In this document: positions 39,931-50,976 of the stretch, in pieces | Numbering within the stretch: position 1 is the first letter of the stretch | How the letters are laid out: each line of letters opens with the position of its first letter | Assembly (NCBI RefSeq): GCF_004341245.1 | Contig: NZ_SLWY01000006.1 | Span: 124,001 to 188,000 of the forward strand | DNA length: 64,000 nucleotides | Source: Plasticicumulans lactativorans | GTDB taxonomy: Bacteria; Pseudomonadota; Gammaproteobacteria; Competibacterales; Competibacteraceae | Direction: 5' to 3' | Made by a program: the position numbers and the translations under genes | The notes under the pieces: model-generated | What the model was told of the DNA's origin: nothing | The model's database searches: none | What the model saw: the letters and a program-made list of their open reading frames with translations, nothing else

Positions 39931-42507
39931 CATGCGGGGAACGGGCCCGCCGAGGTGTCGCGCGCACTCGCCAGAGCGGTTCATCCCCGCGCATGCGGGG
40001 AACGGTCGGTTTCGATGAGCGGCACGGCTCAGATCTCCGGTTCATCCCCGCGCATGCGGGGAACGGGGGGGCGGGGCGGGCGCCGATGACGCCCAGGCCG
40101 GTTCATCCCCGCGCATGCGGGGAACGGCGGCCACGCCGGTTTCTATTTCCTTCCTCCGGCGGTTCATCCCCGCGCATGCGGGGAACGGGGCAACACCGCC
40201 ACGATCAGCGGCACTGACTACGGTTCATCCCCGCGCATGCGGGGAACGGCCGGTGATCACCAGCCCCAGGTTGCCGCGGATCGGTTCATCCCCGCGCATG
40301 CGGGGAACGGCGCGCACCGGTGGCCACCGCCCGGAGGTGTGCCGGTTCATCCCCGCGCATGCGGGGAACGGATCGAGGGCCGTTTGAGCGCTTGTTGACG
40401 GCCCGGTTCATCCCCGCGCATGCGGGGAACGGTACACGGTCAACTACGCCGCCGGCCAGCTCGCCGGTTCATCCCCGCGCATGCGGGGAACGGGGGAATT
40501 GCCCGAGCCAGCCGTAGGTGTTGCTCGGTTCATCCCCGCGCATGCGGGGAACGGTCGATGATCACTGGAATGCCGTATCGACGGCGCGGTTCATCCCCGC
40601 GCATGCGGGGAACGGCGGGCGCTACCTCGACCTGCTCGACCCCGAGGCGGTTCATCCCCGCGCATGCGGGGAACGGCCCTCGACGAACTCCAGGAAGCTC
40701 ACCGTCGCCGGTTCATCCCCGCGCATGCGGGGAACGGGCGCGATCACCGGCGCATCGCCAGGCAGCTCGAGGTTCATCCCCGCGCATGCGGGGAACGGCC
40801 CTACTGGCAGACCGAGGGATACGGCGTCGGCGGTTCATCCCCGCGCATGCGGGGAACGGGTGGGCCGGGATGGGCAGCGCGGCGAAGAGTGCCGGTTCAT
40901 CCCCGCGCATGCGGGGAACGGCCTGTTCCACCTGCCGGGGCTGCTGCGCATGGAGGTTCATCCCCGCGCATGCGGGGAACGGTCGCGGGCGGCGGGGTCG
41001 TCCTCCACCGTCACCGGTTCATCCCCGCGCATGCGGGGAACGGGGCCGGGCGGGCGTGTGCGGTGCGCATGGCACAGGTTCATCCCCGCGCATGCGGGGA
41101 ACGGACCGCCACCGGCGTGTGCACCCGTACCGAGATCGGTTCATCCCCGCGCATGCGGGGAACGGGGTTGGCTCCTACTATCGGACGCTCGAGGTTGCGG
41201 TTCATCCCCGCGCATGCGGGGAACGGAACCGGAATATTCGTCCAAACCTCGCGATAGGCGGTTCATCCCCGCGCATGCGGGGAACGGAGAAATGCGCCCA
41301 CGCACCCAAATAGCAGGGCCGGTTCATCCCCGCGCATGCGGGGAACGGAGCATCCGCAGCGACTGCTCGGGGAACGAACGCGGTTCATCCCCGCGCATGC
41401 GGGGAACGGGACGACGTGCTGTACCGGCTGCCTGAGTGGGGCGGTTCATCCCCGCGCATGCGGGGAACGGGGCGGATGCCTCTGCGCTCAGGTAGCGACG
41501 CTCGGTTCATCCCCGCGCATGCGGGGAACGGCCGACCCGCTATGACCCCGACTGGTGGCGGAGCGGTTCATCCCCGCGCATGCGGGGAACGGGGCGGGCG
41601 GATCGAGCGGCCCACCCAAGCGGCCGGTTCATCCCCGCGCATGCGGGGAACGGGCTCAGACGTGAAAGTGGCGCCAGCGGGAATACGGTTCATCCCCGCG
41701 CATGCGGGGAACGGCTCGCGATAAGCTTTAAGCGCAGGCAGAATGACGGTTCATCCCCGCGCATGCGGGGAACGGCGAACCCAATCCCCTACCTCAGAAC
41801 CCGACCGCGGTTCATCCCCGCGCATGCGGGGAACGGCGACGACCGACATGAAAGCGCAGTTCGACGCGCGGTTCATCCCCGCGCATGCGGGGAACGGCTC
41901 TCATCGAGGACTACAAAATTGTGCAATTTCGGTTCATCCCCGCGCATGCGGGGAACGGGCCATTGGCCCGCGGTCGGAAATGCCGCTGAGCGGTTCATCC
42001 CCGCGCATGCGGGGAACGGTTTTGCAGTGATCTGGACAGTTGCCTGGACGGCGGTTCATCCCCGCGCATGCGGGGAACGGACTACCGCGAGCGGGGCAAA
42101 GGTCTCGCCGAGCGGTTCATCCCCGCGCATGCGGGGAACGGAACTCTGAGAAAAATTCATGCGTGCAAAATGACGGTTCATCCCCGCGCATGCGGGGAAC
42201 GGGTTGTTCTGGAGCCGGTAGCGGTAGCCGGAGGCGGTTCATCCCCGCGCATGCGGGGAACGGGTGGATCGCGTTGCGGCTGTAGCCGGTGGCGGCGGTT
42301 CATCCCCGCGCATGCGGGGAACGGTTCAGCCCCGATAGCGGGCGAGAACGGCGCTACGGTTCATCCCCGCGCATGCGGGGAACGGAGCGTGCGACGATCG
42401 AGAGGCCGCGCAGCAGCCGGTTCATCCCCGCGCATGCGGGGAACGGGCTTCGCGCAGTCGTCTGATTCGCTCGCCGATCGGTTCATCCCCGCGCATGCGG
42501 GGAACGG

Positions 42508-42624
42508 ACTTCCTCCATCCCCTTGAAAGACAAGGCGAAAAAGGAGGCTGAAAATTCCACCGACGAAACGCCCGAACCGGAGGGCGCGGCGGTGGCGTGA
42601 GTCTGGATTACAAGTTCCTGATTT
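42508..42624 (-). promoter_or_regulatory. CRISPR leader region
   Basis: 117 bp between the cas2 stop and the newest repeat, where the leader must lie. An IHF-like site AATCAGGAACTTG (minus strand, 42611-42623) matches 12 of 13 WATCAANNNNTTR positions, but it is about 100 bp from the repeat. The 80 bp next to the array read, on the plus strand, like a protein tail (PLKDKAKKEAENSTDE, then TPEPEGAAVA and stop), which is unusual for an AT-rich I-E leader. Confidence 0.6.
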
Positions 42625-43816
<1,192 letters not shown>

Positions 43817-43819
43817 GCT

Positions 43820-44443
43820 TCAGGCCCGCGCCAGGCTCAGCAGGCCGCAGCCGAACGCCTTGGCCGGGCCGATGCCGGCCGCCAGCAGCGTCGTCAGCAG
43901 CGCCGCGTCGGCAACCCGCAGCACGCCGTCGAACAGGCAGGGCACGAGCTTGCCGGGGGGCTCGCCCGGCTTGCGAAAGTGCAGCGGTTCGCACGGCGTC
44001 GCGGTCGCCGCCAGCACGTCCGCCGCGCCGGCCAGCTTGCGCGCGAGCCAGGCGAGCTGCTGTTCGTCCTTCAGCAAGGGCACGCGGCAGGGCTTGACGA
44101 TGGCCTGCCCCGCCGCCTCCCGGGCCGCGCGCAGCCGGCCGTCGGCGTCCCGCACCGTGCGCACCGGATTCGCGAGCAGGCGAAAGCGCAGCATCTGACC
44201 GCCCGTGAACGCCGGCTCGAAGGCGCGCGTCGCCAGCACGCCCGCCCGCTCCGCCGCCGGCTGCGGGGCCGTCGCGGACTGCAGCAGCACGATCGCGGGC
44301 CGTCCGGGGGTGGCGGTCTCGATGCGGAACAGGAAGTCGCGCCCGGCATCGGGGCGGCCGGGGAACAGCTCCCACAGCGCCTTGTGCCACTGGTAGGGCG
44401 CCCGCGCCGTGCGCGGGTCGAGCTCAATCCGACTCAGGAACAT
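43820..44443 (-). CDS. cas6e: Cas6e crRNA endoribonuclease
   Basis: 207 residues. Cuts the pre-crRNA at the base of the repeat hairpin and stays bound as part of Cascade. The catalytic histidine is His20 in YQWHKALWELFPG, as in E. coli. The C-terminal glycine-rich loop is GIGPAKAFGCGLLSL. The palindromic repeat (CCCCGC/GCGGGG) supplies the stem it would recognise. It overlaps cas5e by 20 bp. Confidence 0.95.
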   Translation of the reverse strand: MFLSRIELDPRTARAPYQWHKALWELFPGRPDAGRDFLFRIETATPGRPAIVLLQSATAPQPAAERAGVLATRAFEPAFTGGQMLRFRLLANPVRTVRDADGRLRAAREAAGQAIVKPCRVPLLKDEQQLAWLARKLAGAADVLAATATPCEPLHFRKPGEPPGKLVPCLFDGVLRVADAALLTTLLAAGIGPAKAFGCGLLSLARA

Positions 44444-45170
44444 CGCGCCCTCCCCGCACGCGCGCGTCGACGTAGACCTCGCGCGTGGCGAACTGCCGTG
44501 GCCTGGCGATCACCGGAACGTCGCGCACGCGCAGTTGCGGCAGCCCGTCGGCATCGGCCTCCTCGGTGTGGATCAGGCCGGCGTGCGGGGCGACCGCATC
44601 GAGCGCGGCGACGAGGCTGCGCCCCTGCACGACCGCCTCGAACAACGGCCGGCTCGGCGGGCAGCTGCGCCGGCCGAGCGAGGGCGTGAACACCGGCCGG
44701 CGCACCGCCGCGGCGAGCGCGTCGAGCGTCACACCGGCCTGCGGATGCACGCCCACGGCGACCGTGAACACGGCATCGGCCAGATACTCGCGCCGCGACA
44801 CGACCGGGTCCTTGCGCACGCCGCCACCGACGGTGCGGGCATCCAGCACCGTGTGGAAGTCGGTGAAGCGCTGTGCCGGCAGCGGCCTTTGCTGCAGGCC
44901 GGCGTAGCGCGCGCCGAGGCGCTTCAACTCGCCCTCGGCATGCCAGCGGTCGGCCAGGGTGCGCCGGTCGGTGCGCACGGCGAAGCGCACCGACCGCGCC
45001 AGCGCCTGCTGGCCGTCGGGGTCGTCCCGCCGCACGCCGAGGCAGGCGCCGAGCAGGCCGAGCAGGCCGCTGCGGGTCGGAACATCGTGGCTCGGCCGGA
45101 AGTCCTCGAAGGTGTGCCCGCCCCAGGCCTGCAGCGGCCCGGCGAGCTTGAGGATCAGGAAGCTTTCCAT
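44424..45170 (-). CDS. cas5e: Cas5e, Cascade subunit
   Basis: 248 residues with the Cas5 opening LILKLAGPLQAWGGHTFEDF and PSHDVPTRSGLLGLLGACLG, and the RRP-type PVFTPSLGRRSCPPSRPLF region. It binds the crRNA 5' handle in Cascade. It starts 15 bp after the cas7e stop and overlaps cas6e. Nothing is missing. Confidence 0.95.
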   Translation of the reverse strand: MESFLILKLAGPLQAWGGHTFEDFRPSHDVPTRSGLLGLLGACLGVRRDDPDGQQALARSVRFAVRTDRRTLADRWHAEGELKRLGARYAGLQQRPLPAQRFTDFHTVLDARTVGGGVRKDPVVSRREYLADAVFTVAVGVHPQAGVTLDALAAAVRRPVFTPSLGRRSCPPSRPLFEAVVQGRSLVAALDAVAPHAGLIHTEEADADGLPQLRVRDVPVIARPRQFATREVYVDARVRGGRDVPESD

Positions 45171-45185
45171 CGCTCCGCCCCCGGC

Positions 45186-46280
45186 TCAGTCGCGCCCGTC
45201 GCGGCCGATCCACGCGATCAGCGCGGCGAGGTCCGGTTGTGCGGCGATGCCTTCGGGTGGCTGCGTGCCGTCGAGCACGAAGGCGGCCGGTGATTCGGCG
45301 AGGCCGTAGCCACGGTGGACCTGCCGCCAGTAGTCGAACAGCCGGCCCTGGGAGGGTTGGCGAAAACCGCCGCTGCGCTCGGCGCTCACCGGTGCCTCGA
45401 AGGCATTGGCGAGCGACACCGGCAGGTCCGCGAAGCTGACCAGCACCGCGTCGGCCAGGTTGTGCGCGGCGAAGGTCTGCTGCTTGGCCTGCGGCACCAC
45501 GGTCGCGAACAGGTACGCCAGGTGCCCGGCGATCTCCAGCGCCCGCCCGCGCGTGGCGCCGCCGAGGTTCTCCTGCAACTGGGCGAGGTTGAGGCTCGCG
45601 TAGCGGTAGAAGGTGCCGCTGGAAAACTCCTGCGTGTTCAGGTGCCCGGCGCCGGTTTCGCCGGCCTCGCTGACCAGGTCGTCGACGGCGGTGAACCAGT
45701 CGATGTCGCTGTCGACCGCGTGCGTGGTGATGACGTGGGCGACGGCGAGCGCGCCGTCGACCGATGTCAGCAGATCGGAGGTCGACATGCGGCCCGACAG
45801 CGCGATGTCGAGGGTCTGCGCCGCGGCGTCGCGGAACGCGGCGGCGTCCTTCTCGATCTGCTTCTGCAGCTTCTTCACCTCCAGCCCCTCGGCTTCGCCG
45901 GCCGCGATGGCCTCGCACATGCGCGCGACCTCGGCGACCGCCCACGGCGCGACCGCGCTGGCCTCGGCGTCTTCGGCGAGGCCGTCCTTGCCGGCCATCC
46001 AGGCGATGGCCTGCTGCACGCGCCCGGCCGGATAACGGCCGTCCAGCGCGGCGGCGAAGCGTTCGGCCAGGCGGGCGAGATCGCGCGTGCGCACCGAACG
46101 CTCACCGAGCCGGCGCCGGTACTCGTCGCTGCAGCGGATCGCGCGCTTGAGGCTCTGGCTGGAGATGCGCACCCGGCGCGCCCCGCCGAAGGTCGCGGAC
46201 TTCTGCATGTTCATGTCGTCGCGGTTCAGGCACGACGGGCTGTGCGTGATCAGCACATGGAAATTGATGAAGTTGTGCAC
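45186..46280 (-). CDS. cas7e: Cas7e, Cascade backbone subunit
   Basis: 364 residues. Six copies would line the crRNA spacer. The N-terminus NFINFHVLITHSPSCLNRDD and the following KSATFGGARRVRISSQSLKR are strongly conserved. NTQEFSSGTFYRYASLNLAQL lies in the thumb/palm region. It starts 24 bp after the cse2 stop. Confidence 0.96.
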   Translation of the reverse strand: MHNFINFHVLITHSPSCLNRDDMNMQKSATFGGARRVRISSQSLKRAIRCSDEYRRRLGERSVRTRDLARLAERFAAALDGRYPAGRVQQAIAWMAGKDGLAEDAEASAVAPWAVAEVARMCEAIAAGEAEGLEVKKLQKQIEKDAAAFRDAAAQTLDIALSGRMSTSDLLTSVDGALAVAHVITTHAVDSDIDWFTAVDDLVSEAGETGAGHLNTQEFSSGTFYRYASLNLAQLQENLGGATRGRALEIAGHLAYLFATVVPQAKQQTFAAHNLADAVLVSFADLPVSLANAFEAPVSAERSGGFRQPSQGRLFDYWRQVHRGYGLAESPAAFVLDGTQPPEGIAAQPDLAALIAWIGRDGRD

Positions 46281-46304
46281 GGCAGGCTCCTTTGCGGACG
46301 GGGG

Positions 46305-46751
46305 TCAGGCACCGGCCGCGGGGCGGTCGGCGTAAGGCATGCGATAGAAGTCCTCGAGCAGGCGGCGCTTGTCGTCGTCGCCCCACCAGAACACCTGCGG
46401 CCCGAAGCGCGCCCAGTCCACCACCGGCCGGACGTGCTGCAGTAGGCGGCGCAACTGCACGAGATCGTTCGGCTCGGTACTGCGGATCACCTGGAACAGG
46501 CGCTTCTCACCAAGGCCGGCGCGGGCCAGCGCCGCGCCGAGCGGTTCGGCACCGTCGCGGTGTCCGGCCCAGGGCAGGCAGAACACCACCCGCTGCCAGC
46601 CCTCCCATGTCTGCCCGCCGCTCAGGCGGTAGAAGGCCGGTATCTGCGTCAGCGCCGCGGGATCGCGCGCCCGGCGGAGCTCCGCCTTCGCTCCGCTGTC
46701 GAGCCGGTTCCAGCGCTCCCACAGTGCCTTGAAGTCGGTTTTCCCGGTCAT
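46305..46751 (-). CDS. cse2: Cse2 (Cas11e), Cascade small subunit
   Basis: 148 residues, all-helical. The start WERWNRLDSGAKAELRRARD and the central VFCLPWAGHRDGAEPLGAAL are typical; two copies brace the Cascade belly. Two base pairs separate it from the cas8e stop. Confidence 0.93.
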   Translation of the reverse strand: MTGKTDFKALWERWNRLDSGAKAELRRARDPAALTQIPAFYRLSGGQTWEGWQRVVFCLPWAGHRDGAEPLGAALARAGLGEKRLFQVIRSTEPNDLVQLRRLLQHVRPVVDWARFGPQVFWWGDDDKRRLLEDFYRMPYADRPAAGA

Positions 46752-46753
46752 GG

Positions 46754-48274
46754 TCAGACGGCCTCCTCTTGCGCCGGCGGTCGCAGCGGTGTCAGGTCAC
46801 GCGCGAGCTTGCCGCGCGCCGCGGCAATCGCATGGAGCAGTTCGGGGTCGTGGCGGTACGGCGCGACGACGTCGGCGAACACCGCCTCGGCCACGGCGAT
46901 CAGCGCCGCCCGGTAGGCCGCGTTGCGCGCGGCCCAGCCCTCGCCGGCCCAGTCGATCTCGCGCAGCTCGGCCAGCAGCACCCCGCCGCTGCGGGCGAGG
47001 AAGCGCGCATCGCCGAGTTCGTGCACGTCGACGCCGAGGCCCTTGAAGCGATCCTTCTGGCCCCTGGCCGCCCAGTACAGGCTGCCGCGCAACGCCGAGC
47101 GCACCGCGAGCGCATCGCTGACGCAGGCTTCGATCTGCTCCCGCGCGCCCTCCCAGCCGGGCGCAAAGCTGAACAGTTCGTGGCGGCGCTCGACGACGTT
47201 CGCCTGGTTGTTGCGGTAGCCGCCGACCAGCAGGTACAGCGCGGCGTCGCTGCTGCCCGCCCCCGCCCACGCCGCGACGACCGCGGCCGGTGCGTAGCCC
47301 TCACGGTCGTCGCCGCGCCGGAACACGTACTGCGAGAGCTGCGTCCACGCCGGTGCCGTGGTGGTGAACGACAGGAAGCGCTCCTCGCGCTTTCCCTTTT
47401 TGGTATCCCACTGGCGCGGGCTGTGCAGATGCGGCCACAGGCCTTCGAGCGTGTAGACGAACTTCTCCTTGAGGAAGCCGCCGTAGCGGGCGACGCCGGA
47501 CGCGCCGCAGTGGTCGCAGGTGCCGCTCGGCGCCGGGCGCAGTTCGACGTGGGCCGGCTGCCAGAACAGCCCGCGCCGCAGGCCGATGGCGGCGACCTGG
47601 CCGGTGCTGCCGGCCGCCACCGGGTCGACCCACACCGGCCGGTCGCTGGTGCCGGCCGGCGCGTCCGGCAGCAGGCGCGCCACCTCGGGCGCCGGCAGCA
47701 CGTTGCGCCAGATGCGCCGGCGCAGGCTGCCGGGGCGGGCGTCCGGCACGTCGACCAGCGTCGTCACCGGCGCCGCCCCGCGCAGCGCGCCCTTGAAGCC
47801 ACCGCCGAAGCTCGGACAGGCACTCGCCTGGTTGAACAGCGCGATCGCCGCACAGCCGCCGCAGACCGCGCCGATCTCGCCTTCCGGGTTGAAGAAGGTG
47901 TGGCTGACGCCGTCGGGCAGGCCGATGAACAGCTTCTGCATCGGCGTCACGTCCGCCGCCTTCACGCCGCGCGTCTGCATGAACGGCTGCGTCGGGTGAT
48001 CGAGTTCGAACCAGTCCCGATACGGTGCGATGCCGGCGGCGTATTCGTCCGCGCCCAGCGGCTCGCGCAGACGCCGCCGCCACGTCGCGACGTCGGCCGG
48101 CATGAACAGCGTCTGCGTCAGTGCCAGGGCGAGCGTGAGCGCGGCCAGCTCCATGTCGTCGCGCGGCAGCGCCAGACGGACATCGCCGTCGCTGCACAGC
48201 AGCTCCTGCAGGCCGATCCGCCGGAACCGCCCGCCGTCGAGGACGGGCAGCCAGGCATCCGTCAGCACGTTCAT
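46754..48274 (-). CDS. cas8e: Cas8e (Cse1), Cascade large subunit
   Basis: 506 residues from ATG 48274. Recognises the PAM and recruits Cas3. It begins MNVLTDAWLPVLDGGRFRRI. Other family stretches are HPTQPFMQTRG, KLFIGLPDGVSHTFFN and the zinc-like CDHCGASG. The C-terminal four-helix bundle starts near residue 370. The ATG overlaps the cas3 stop by 4 bp (ATGA). Confidence 0.95.
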   Translation of the reverse strand: MNVLTDAWLPVLDGGRFRRIGLQELLCSDGDVRLALPRDDMELAALTLALALTQTLFMPADVATWRRRLREPLGADEYAAGIAPYRDWFELDHPTQPFMQTRGVKAADVTPMQKLFIGLPDGVSHTFFNPEGEIGAVCGGCAAIALFNQASACPSFGGGFKGALRGAAPVTTLVDVPDARPGSLRRRIWRNVLPAPEVARLLPDAPAGTSDRPVWVDPVAAGSTGQVAAIGLRRGLFWQPAHVELRPAPSGTCDHCGASGVARYGGFLKEKFVYTLEGLWPHLHSPRQWDTKKGKREERFLSFTTTAPAWTQLSQYVFRRGDDREGYAPAAVVAAWAGAGSSDAALYLLVGGYRNNQANVVERRHELFSFAPGWEGAREQIEACVSDALAVRSALRGSLYWAARGQKDRFKGLGVDVHELGDARFLARSGGVLLAELREIDWAGEGWAARNAAYRAALIAVAEAVFADVVAPYRHDPELLHAIAAARGKLARDLTPLRPPAQEEAV

Positions 48275-50871
48275 TGCGCCTCCTTCTCCATCCCGTACTC
48301 CACCGAATACCGCAGCCGTCCCTTCGGGCCGTCCGTCAGCCAGGCGTCGGCGCCATCCGGCTGCATCGACAGCTCGATGCGGCCCTCCGCATCCGCCGCC
48401 GGCAGCCAGTCCGCCCAACTGCGCGGGACCTGCACGAGCGCCTGATCGATCGCCTCGTCGCGCTCCCACTCGCCGATGTCGGCGATGGCCCGCCCGTCGA
48501 GCAGGCGGCCGGCGGCGGCCAGCGGCAGTACCGGCAAGGCATCCGCCTCGGCCCGCGTCAGCGCGCGCACCTGCTGGTCACGGTCGGCCAGCGGGTTCAT
48601 GCGCTCGCGCGTCAGGCGCTTCGCCTTCTGCGCCAGCCTGCATTGCGCGTCCCGGAACGCATCCGCCAGCGCGGTGATCGCCGCCGGCTCGTCGTGATCG
48701 TCCTCGTCGTAGACGTCCTCGATCCAGCCGCGGTATGCCAGCGGGAAGTGGATCGCGCCGTCGCAGCCGCGCAGGCGCTGCGCCGTGCGCCACAGCACGC
48801 GGGCATCGCCGTAGATGCGGCGGTGCACGCCGAAATCGGCCTCGGTCGGCAGCAGCACCGTGCAGGCGGTGGTCGTGCAGCCGGGGGCGTAGGAGCGCGG
48901 GTGACGGTGCAGGCGGCCGAGGCGCTGGAACAGCAGGTCGATCGGGCAGAGCTGCGTGACCAGCCAGTCGAAGCAGAGGTCGAGGCTCTGCTCGACGACC
49001 TGGGTCGCCACCAGGATGCGGCCGCTCCCGCACGCTGCCTGCGGGCCGTACACGGCGAGGATGCGACGCTCGCGCGCCTGGCGATCGCGGAAGCGGTAGC
49101 GCGCGTGGAACAGGTCCACCGCGACGTCGGGCGCCCGCGCACGCAGCGCCCGCGCCAGTTGCTGCGCGGCATCGACCAGGTTGCAGATCACCGCGACGCG
49201 CCCCCCTGCCCGCGCCTTCGCGAGCAGTTCGTCGAGCACGGCGTCGGTCGGCGCGGCCGCCGGGGCCTCGATGCAGCGCACGGCCACGGTGCGCGGCGAC
49301 GGGCCATAGCCAGCCGGTTCGGGGGCGGTTGCGGCATCGCTGTCCGGCAGCAGCCGCAGCGCCCCCGCCGCCGGGACGTGCGTCAGCAGCGGGTAGCGGC
49401 CGTCGGCCGCCTCCGGCAGGGTCAGCCCGGCCCGCCAGGCACCGACCAGCCGCGCGCGCTGCACGCGCGGCAGCGTCGCCGACAGCAGCACGGCGCTGCC
49501 GCCCGCGGCGTGCTGCGCGGCGAGCACGGCTTCGAGCAGGCCGTACATGTAGCGGTCGTAGGCGTGGACCTCGTCGACGATCAGCACGCTGCGGCCGATG
49601 CCGAGGGTTCGCACGAAGGCGTGCTTCACCGGCAGCACGGCGAGCAGCACCTGGTCGACCGTGCAGACGCCGATCTGCCCGAGCAGCGCGCGCTTGCGGC
49701 TCTGCGCGAGCCAGCCGGCGCACTGCACCAGCGCCTCCTCGTCCCGCTGCGCCGTGCGTGCGTGGGCGGCGCGGCGCAGTTCGATGAAGTCGGGGTTGTA
49801 GCGGGCCTTGCCGTGGGCGAGCACCACGTTCGCGTCGGTGCCGGGGAAGAGCTTCGGCGCGACCGCCTCCAGCCGCGCCAGCATCGCGTTCGCCGTCGCC
49901 TGCGTCGGCAGCGCGAACACGATCGCCTCGGCGCAGCCGGCGGCCAGCAGGTGCGCCGCGTAGGCGAGCGCCGCCTCGGTCTTGCCTGAACCGGTCGGCG
50001 CCTCGACCAGCGTCAACCCCGGCGCCACCGGCAGTTCGTCGACGAGCCGCTGCACCTGCCGCGGCACGCGCGCGGGAAACACCGCGGCCATGCCGCCGAC
50101 CCGCAGGGCGGGCCGGCACAGGCCGCTGTCGCGAAGCGCACGCGCGGCGGCGTCGGCGCGCTCGTCCAGATAGGCAGCGACCGGTGGTGCGTCGGTGCGG
50201 TAGCCGAAGTAATCGGTGTTCGAGCCGAGCCAGTCGCAGATCGCGCAGAAGCCCGCGAGCAGCGGCGGGGCTGGCGGTGGCACGGTGTCGAGCGCGCAGC
50301 CGGCCGGCTGCAGGAAGGCGTCGGCGCAGCAGCGGACCCACGCGGCGCGGGCGGCGCGATCGAGTTCGCGGATCGGCAGCAGAACCAGCCTGTGCGCCAT
50401 CGGCTGGCGTTCGTACGGGATCGCGCCGTGATGGCCGGTCACGGCGGCGAGCCAGGGCTGCCAGCCGTCGACGACGTCGATGAATTCATCAGGTTCGCGG
50501 GAACCGAGCCAGCGCGGCAGCTCGCCGAGGCCCTGCGCATAGCCTTCGGGGCCGTGCGCGTAGTGTCTGCCGTCGATGTGGCTCACCTCGCGCGCCGGAT
50601 AGCGGCCGAGCGCCTTCAGCACCTCCGGCGCCTTGCTCTGGAAGCGCACGTCGAGCTTGCCGAGGTCGTGCAGGGCGATGAAGAAGCGCAGCCATGCGGC
50701 ATGGCGCGGATCGTCGCTGCCGAAGGCCCGCCGCAGCGTCGCGCTCGCCGCGAGCCAGGCATCGGCGACCGCCACCACGTCGAGGCTGTGCAGCGCGAAT
50801 GGATGCCAGCCGGCGGCGTCGGTGGGCGCGTCCTCCGGTCGCCGGGCCTTGCCCCAGTAGCTCGCGTACAT
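48271..50871 (-). CDS. cas3: Cas3 HD nuclease-helicase
   Basis: 866 residues. The N-terminal HD nuclease has His28 (ALHSLD), His68-Asp69 (IALHDLGK) and GHHGAIPYE. The SF2 helicase has Walker A APTGSGKTEAAL (about 300), motif II VDEVHAYD (about 440), SATLP, and ATQVVEQSLDL with LFQRLGRLHRH. It is fully intact. It is the first gene of the operon, behind GGGAGGAG. It degrades target DNA after Cascade binding. Confidence 0.97.
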   Translation of the reverse strand: MYASYWGKARRPEDAPTDAAGWHPFALHSLDVVAVADAWLAASATLRRAFGSDDPRHAAWLRFFIALHDLGKLDVRFQSKAPEVLKALGRYPAREVSHIDGRHYAHGPEGYAQGLGELPRWLGSREPDEFIDVVDGWQPWLAAVTGHHGAIPYERQPMAHRLVLLPIRELDRAARAAWVRCCADAFLQPAGCALDTVPPPAPPLLAGFCAICDWLGSNTDYFGYRTDAPPVAAYLDERADAAARALRDSGLCRPALRVGGMAAVFPARVPRQVQRLVDELPVAPGLTLVEAPTGSGKTEAALAYAAHLLAAGCAEAIVFALPTQATANAMLARLEAVAPKLFPGTDANVVLAHGKARYNPDFIELRRAAHARTAQRDEEALVQCAGWLAQSRKRALLGQIGVCTVDQVLLAVLPVKHAFVRTLGIGRSVLIVDEVHAYDRYMYGLLEAVLAAQHAAGGSAVLLSATLPRVQRARLVGAWRAGLTLPEAADGRYPLLTHVPAAGALRLLPDSDAATAPEPAGYGPSPRTVAVRCIEAPAAAPTDAVLDELLAKARAGGRVAVICNLVDAAQQLARALRARAPDVAVDLFHARYRFRDRQARERRILAVYGPQAACGSGRILVATQVVEQSLDLCFDWLVTQLCPIDLLFQRLGRLHRHPRSYAPGCTTTACTVLLPTEADFGVHRRIYGDARVLWRTAQRLRGCDGAIHFPLAYRGWIEDVYDEDDHDEPAAITALADAFRDAQCRLAQKAKRLTRERMNPLADRDQQVRALTRAEADALPVLPLAAAGRLLDGRAIADIGEWERDEAIDQALVQVPRSWADWLPAADAEGRIELSMQPDGADAWLTDGPKGRLRYSVEYGMEKEAQ

Positions 50872-50903
50872 CTCGCTCCTCCCTGGCCGCGCGGGGCGCG
50901 GCG

Positions 50904-50976
50904 TTCATCGGTCGATGAAGTCCCTTGTAACGGTGCCGAGGATCAAAACCTGCACCTTTGGCGAGGGGGTCGCCAA
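50904..50976. promoter_or_regulatory. Two inverted repeats in the cas promoter region
   Basis: TTCATCG-GT-CGATGAA (50904-50919) and TTGGCGA-GGGGG-TCGCCAA (50958-50976) lie in the 157-bp gap upstream of cas3. Both have 7-bp perfect arms. They are plausible operators for a repressor of the cas operon, or the second may end transcription of the upstream MFS gene. No good -10 could be assigned. Confidence 0.4.

Larger units (their letters stand above)
37223..42507 (-). CRISPR. Type I-E CRISPR array, about 87 repeats and 86 spacers
   Basis: 29-bp repeats every 61 bp, almost all spacers 32 bp (a few 33). Read on the minus strand, the repeat starts CCGTTCCCCGC and ends GCGGGGATGAACCG, matching the type I-E class (E. 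coli repeat GAGTTCCCCGC...GGGGATAAACCG). The leader-proximal end is therefore at 42507, beside cas2. Two repeat alleles exist: CATG in the loop for repeats at 37223-37312 and 39916-42507, and TATG between. Repeats at 37345, 37407 and 37469, and their copies, carry extra changes (37407 is 30 bp). Four spacers occur twice. Confidence 0.97.

Noticed and set aside
37223-42507. Self-targeting spacers against the local phage scraps.
   Set aside because: By eye no spacer matches 34.5-37.2 kb or the neighbouring genes over its length. A full alignment would be needed to exclude imperfect matches.
36907-42526. Many long open frames across the array, translating as repeats of GSSPRMRGT, RFIPAYAGNG or VHPRVCGER.
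   Set aside because: They are translations of the 29-bp CRISPR repeat in three frames. The 61-bp period keeps frames open, and this is a well-known annotation artefact.
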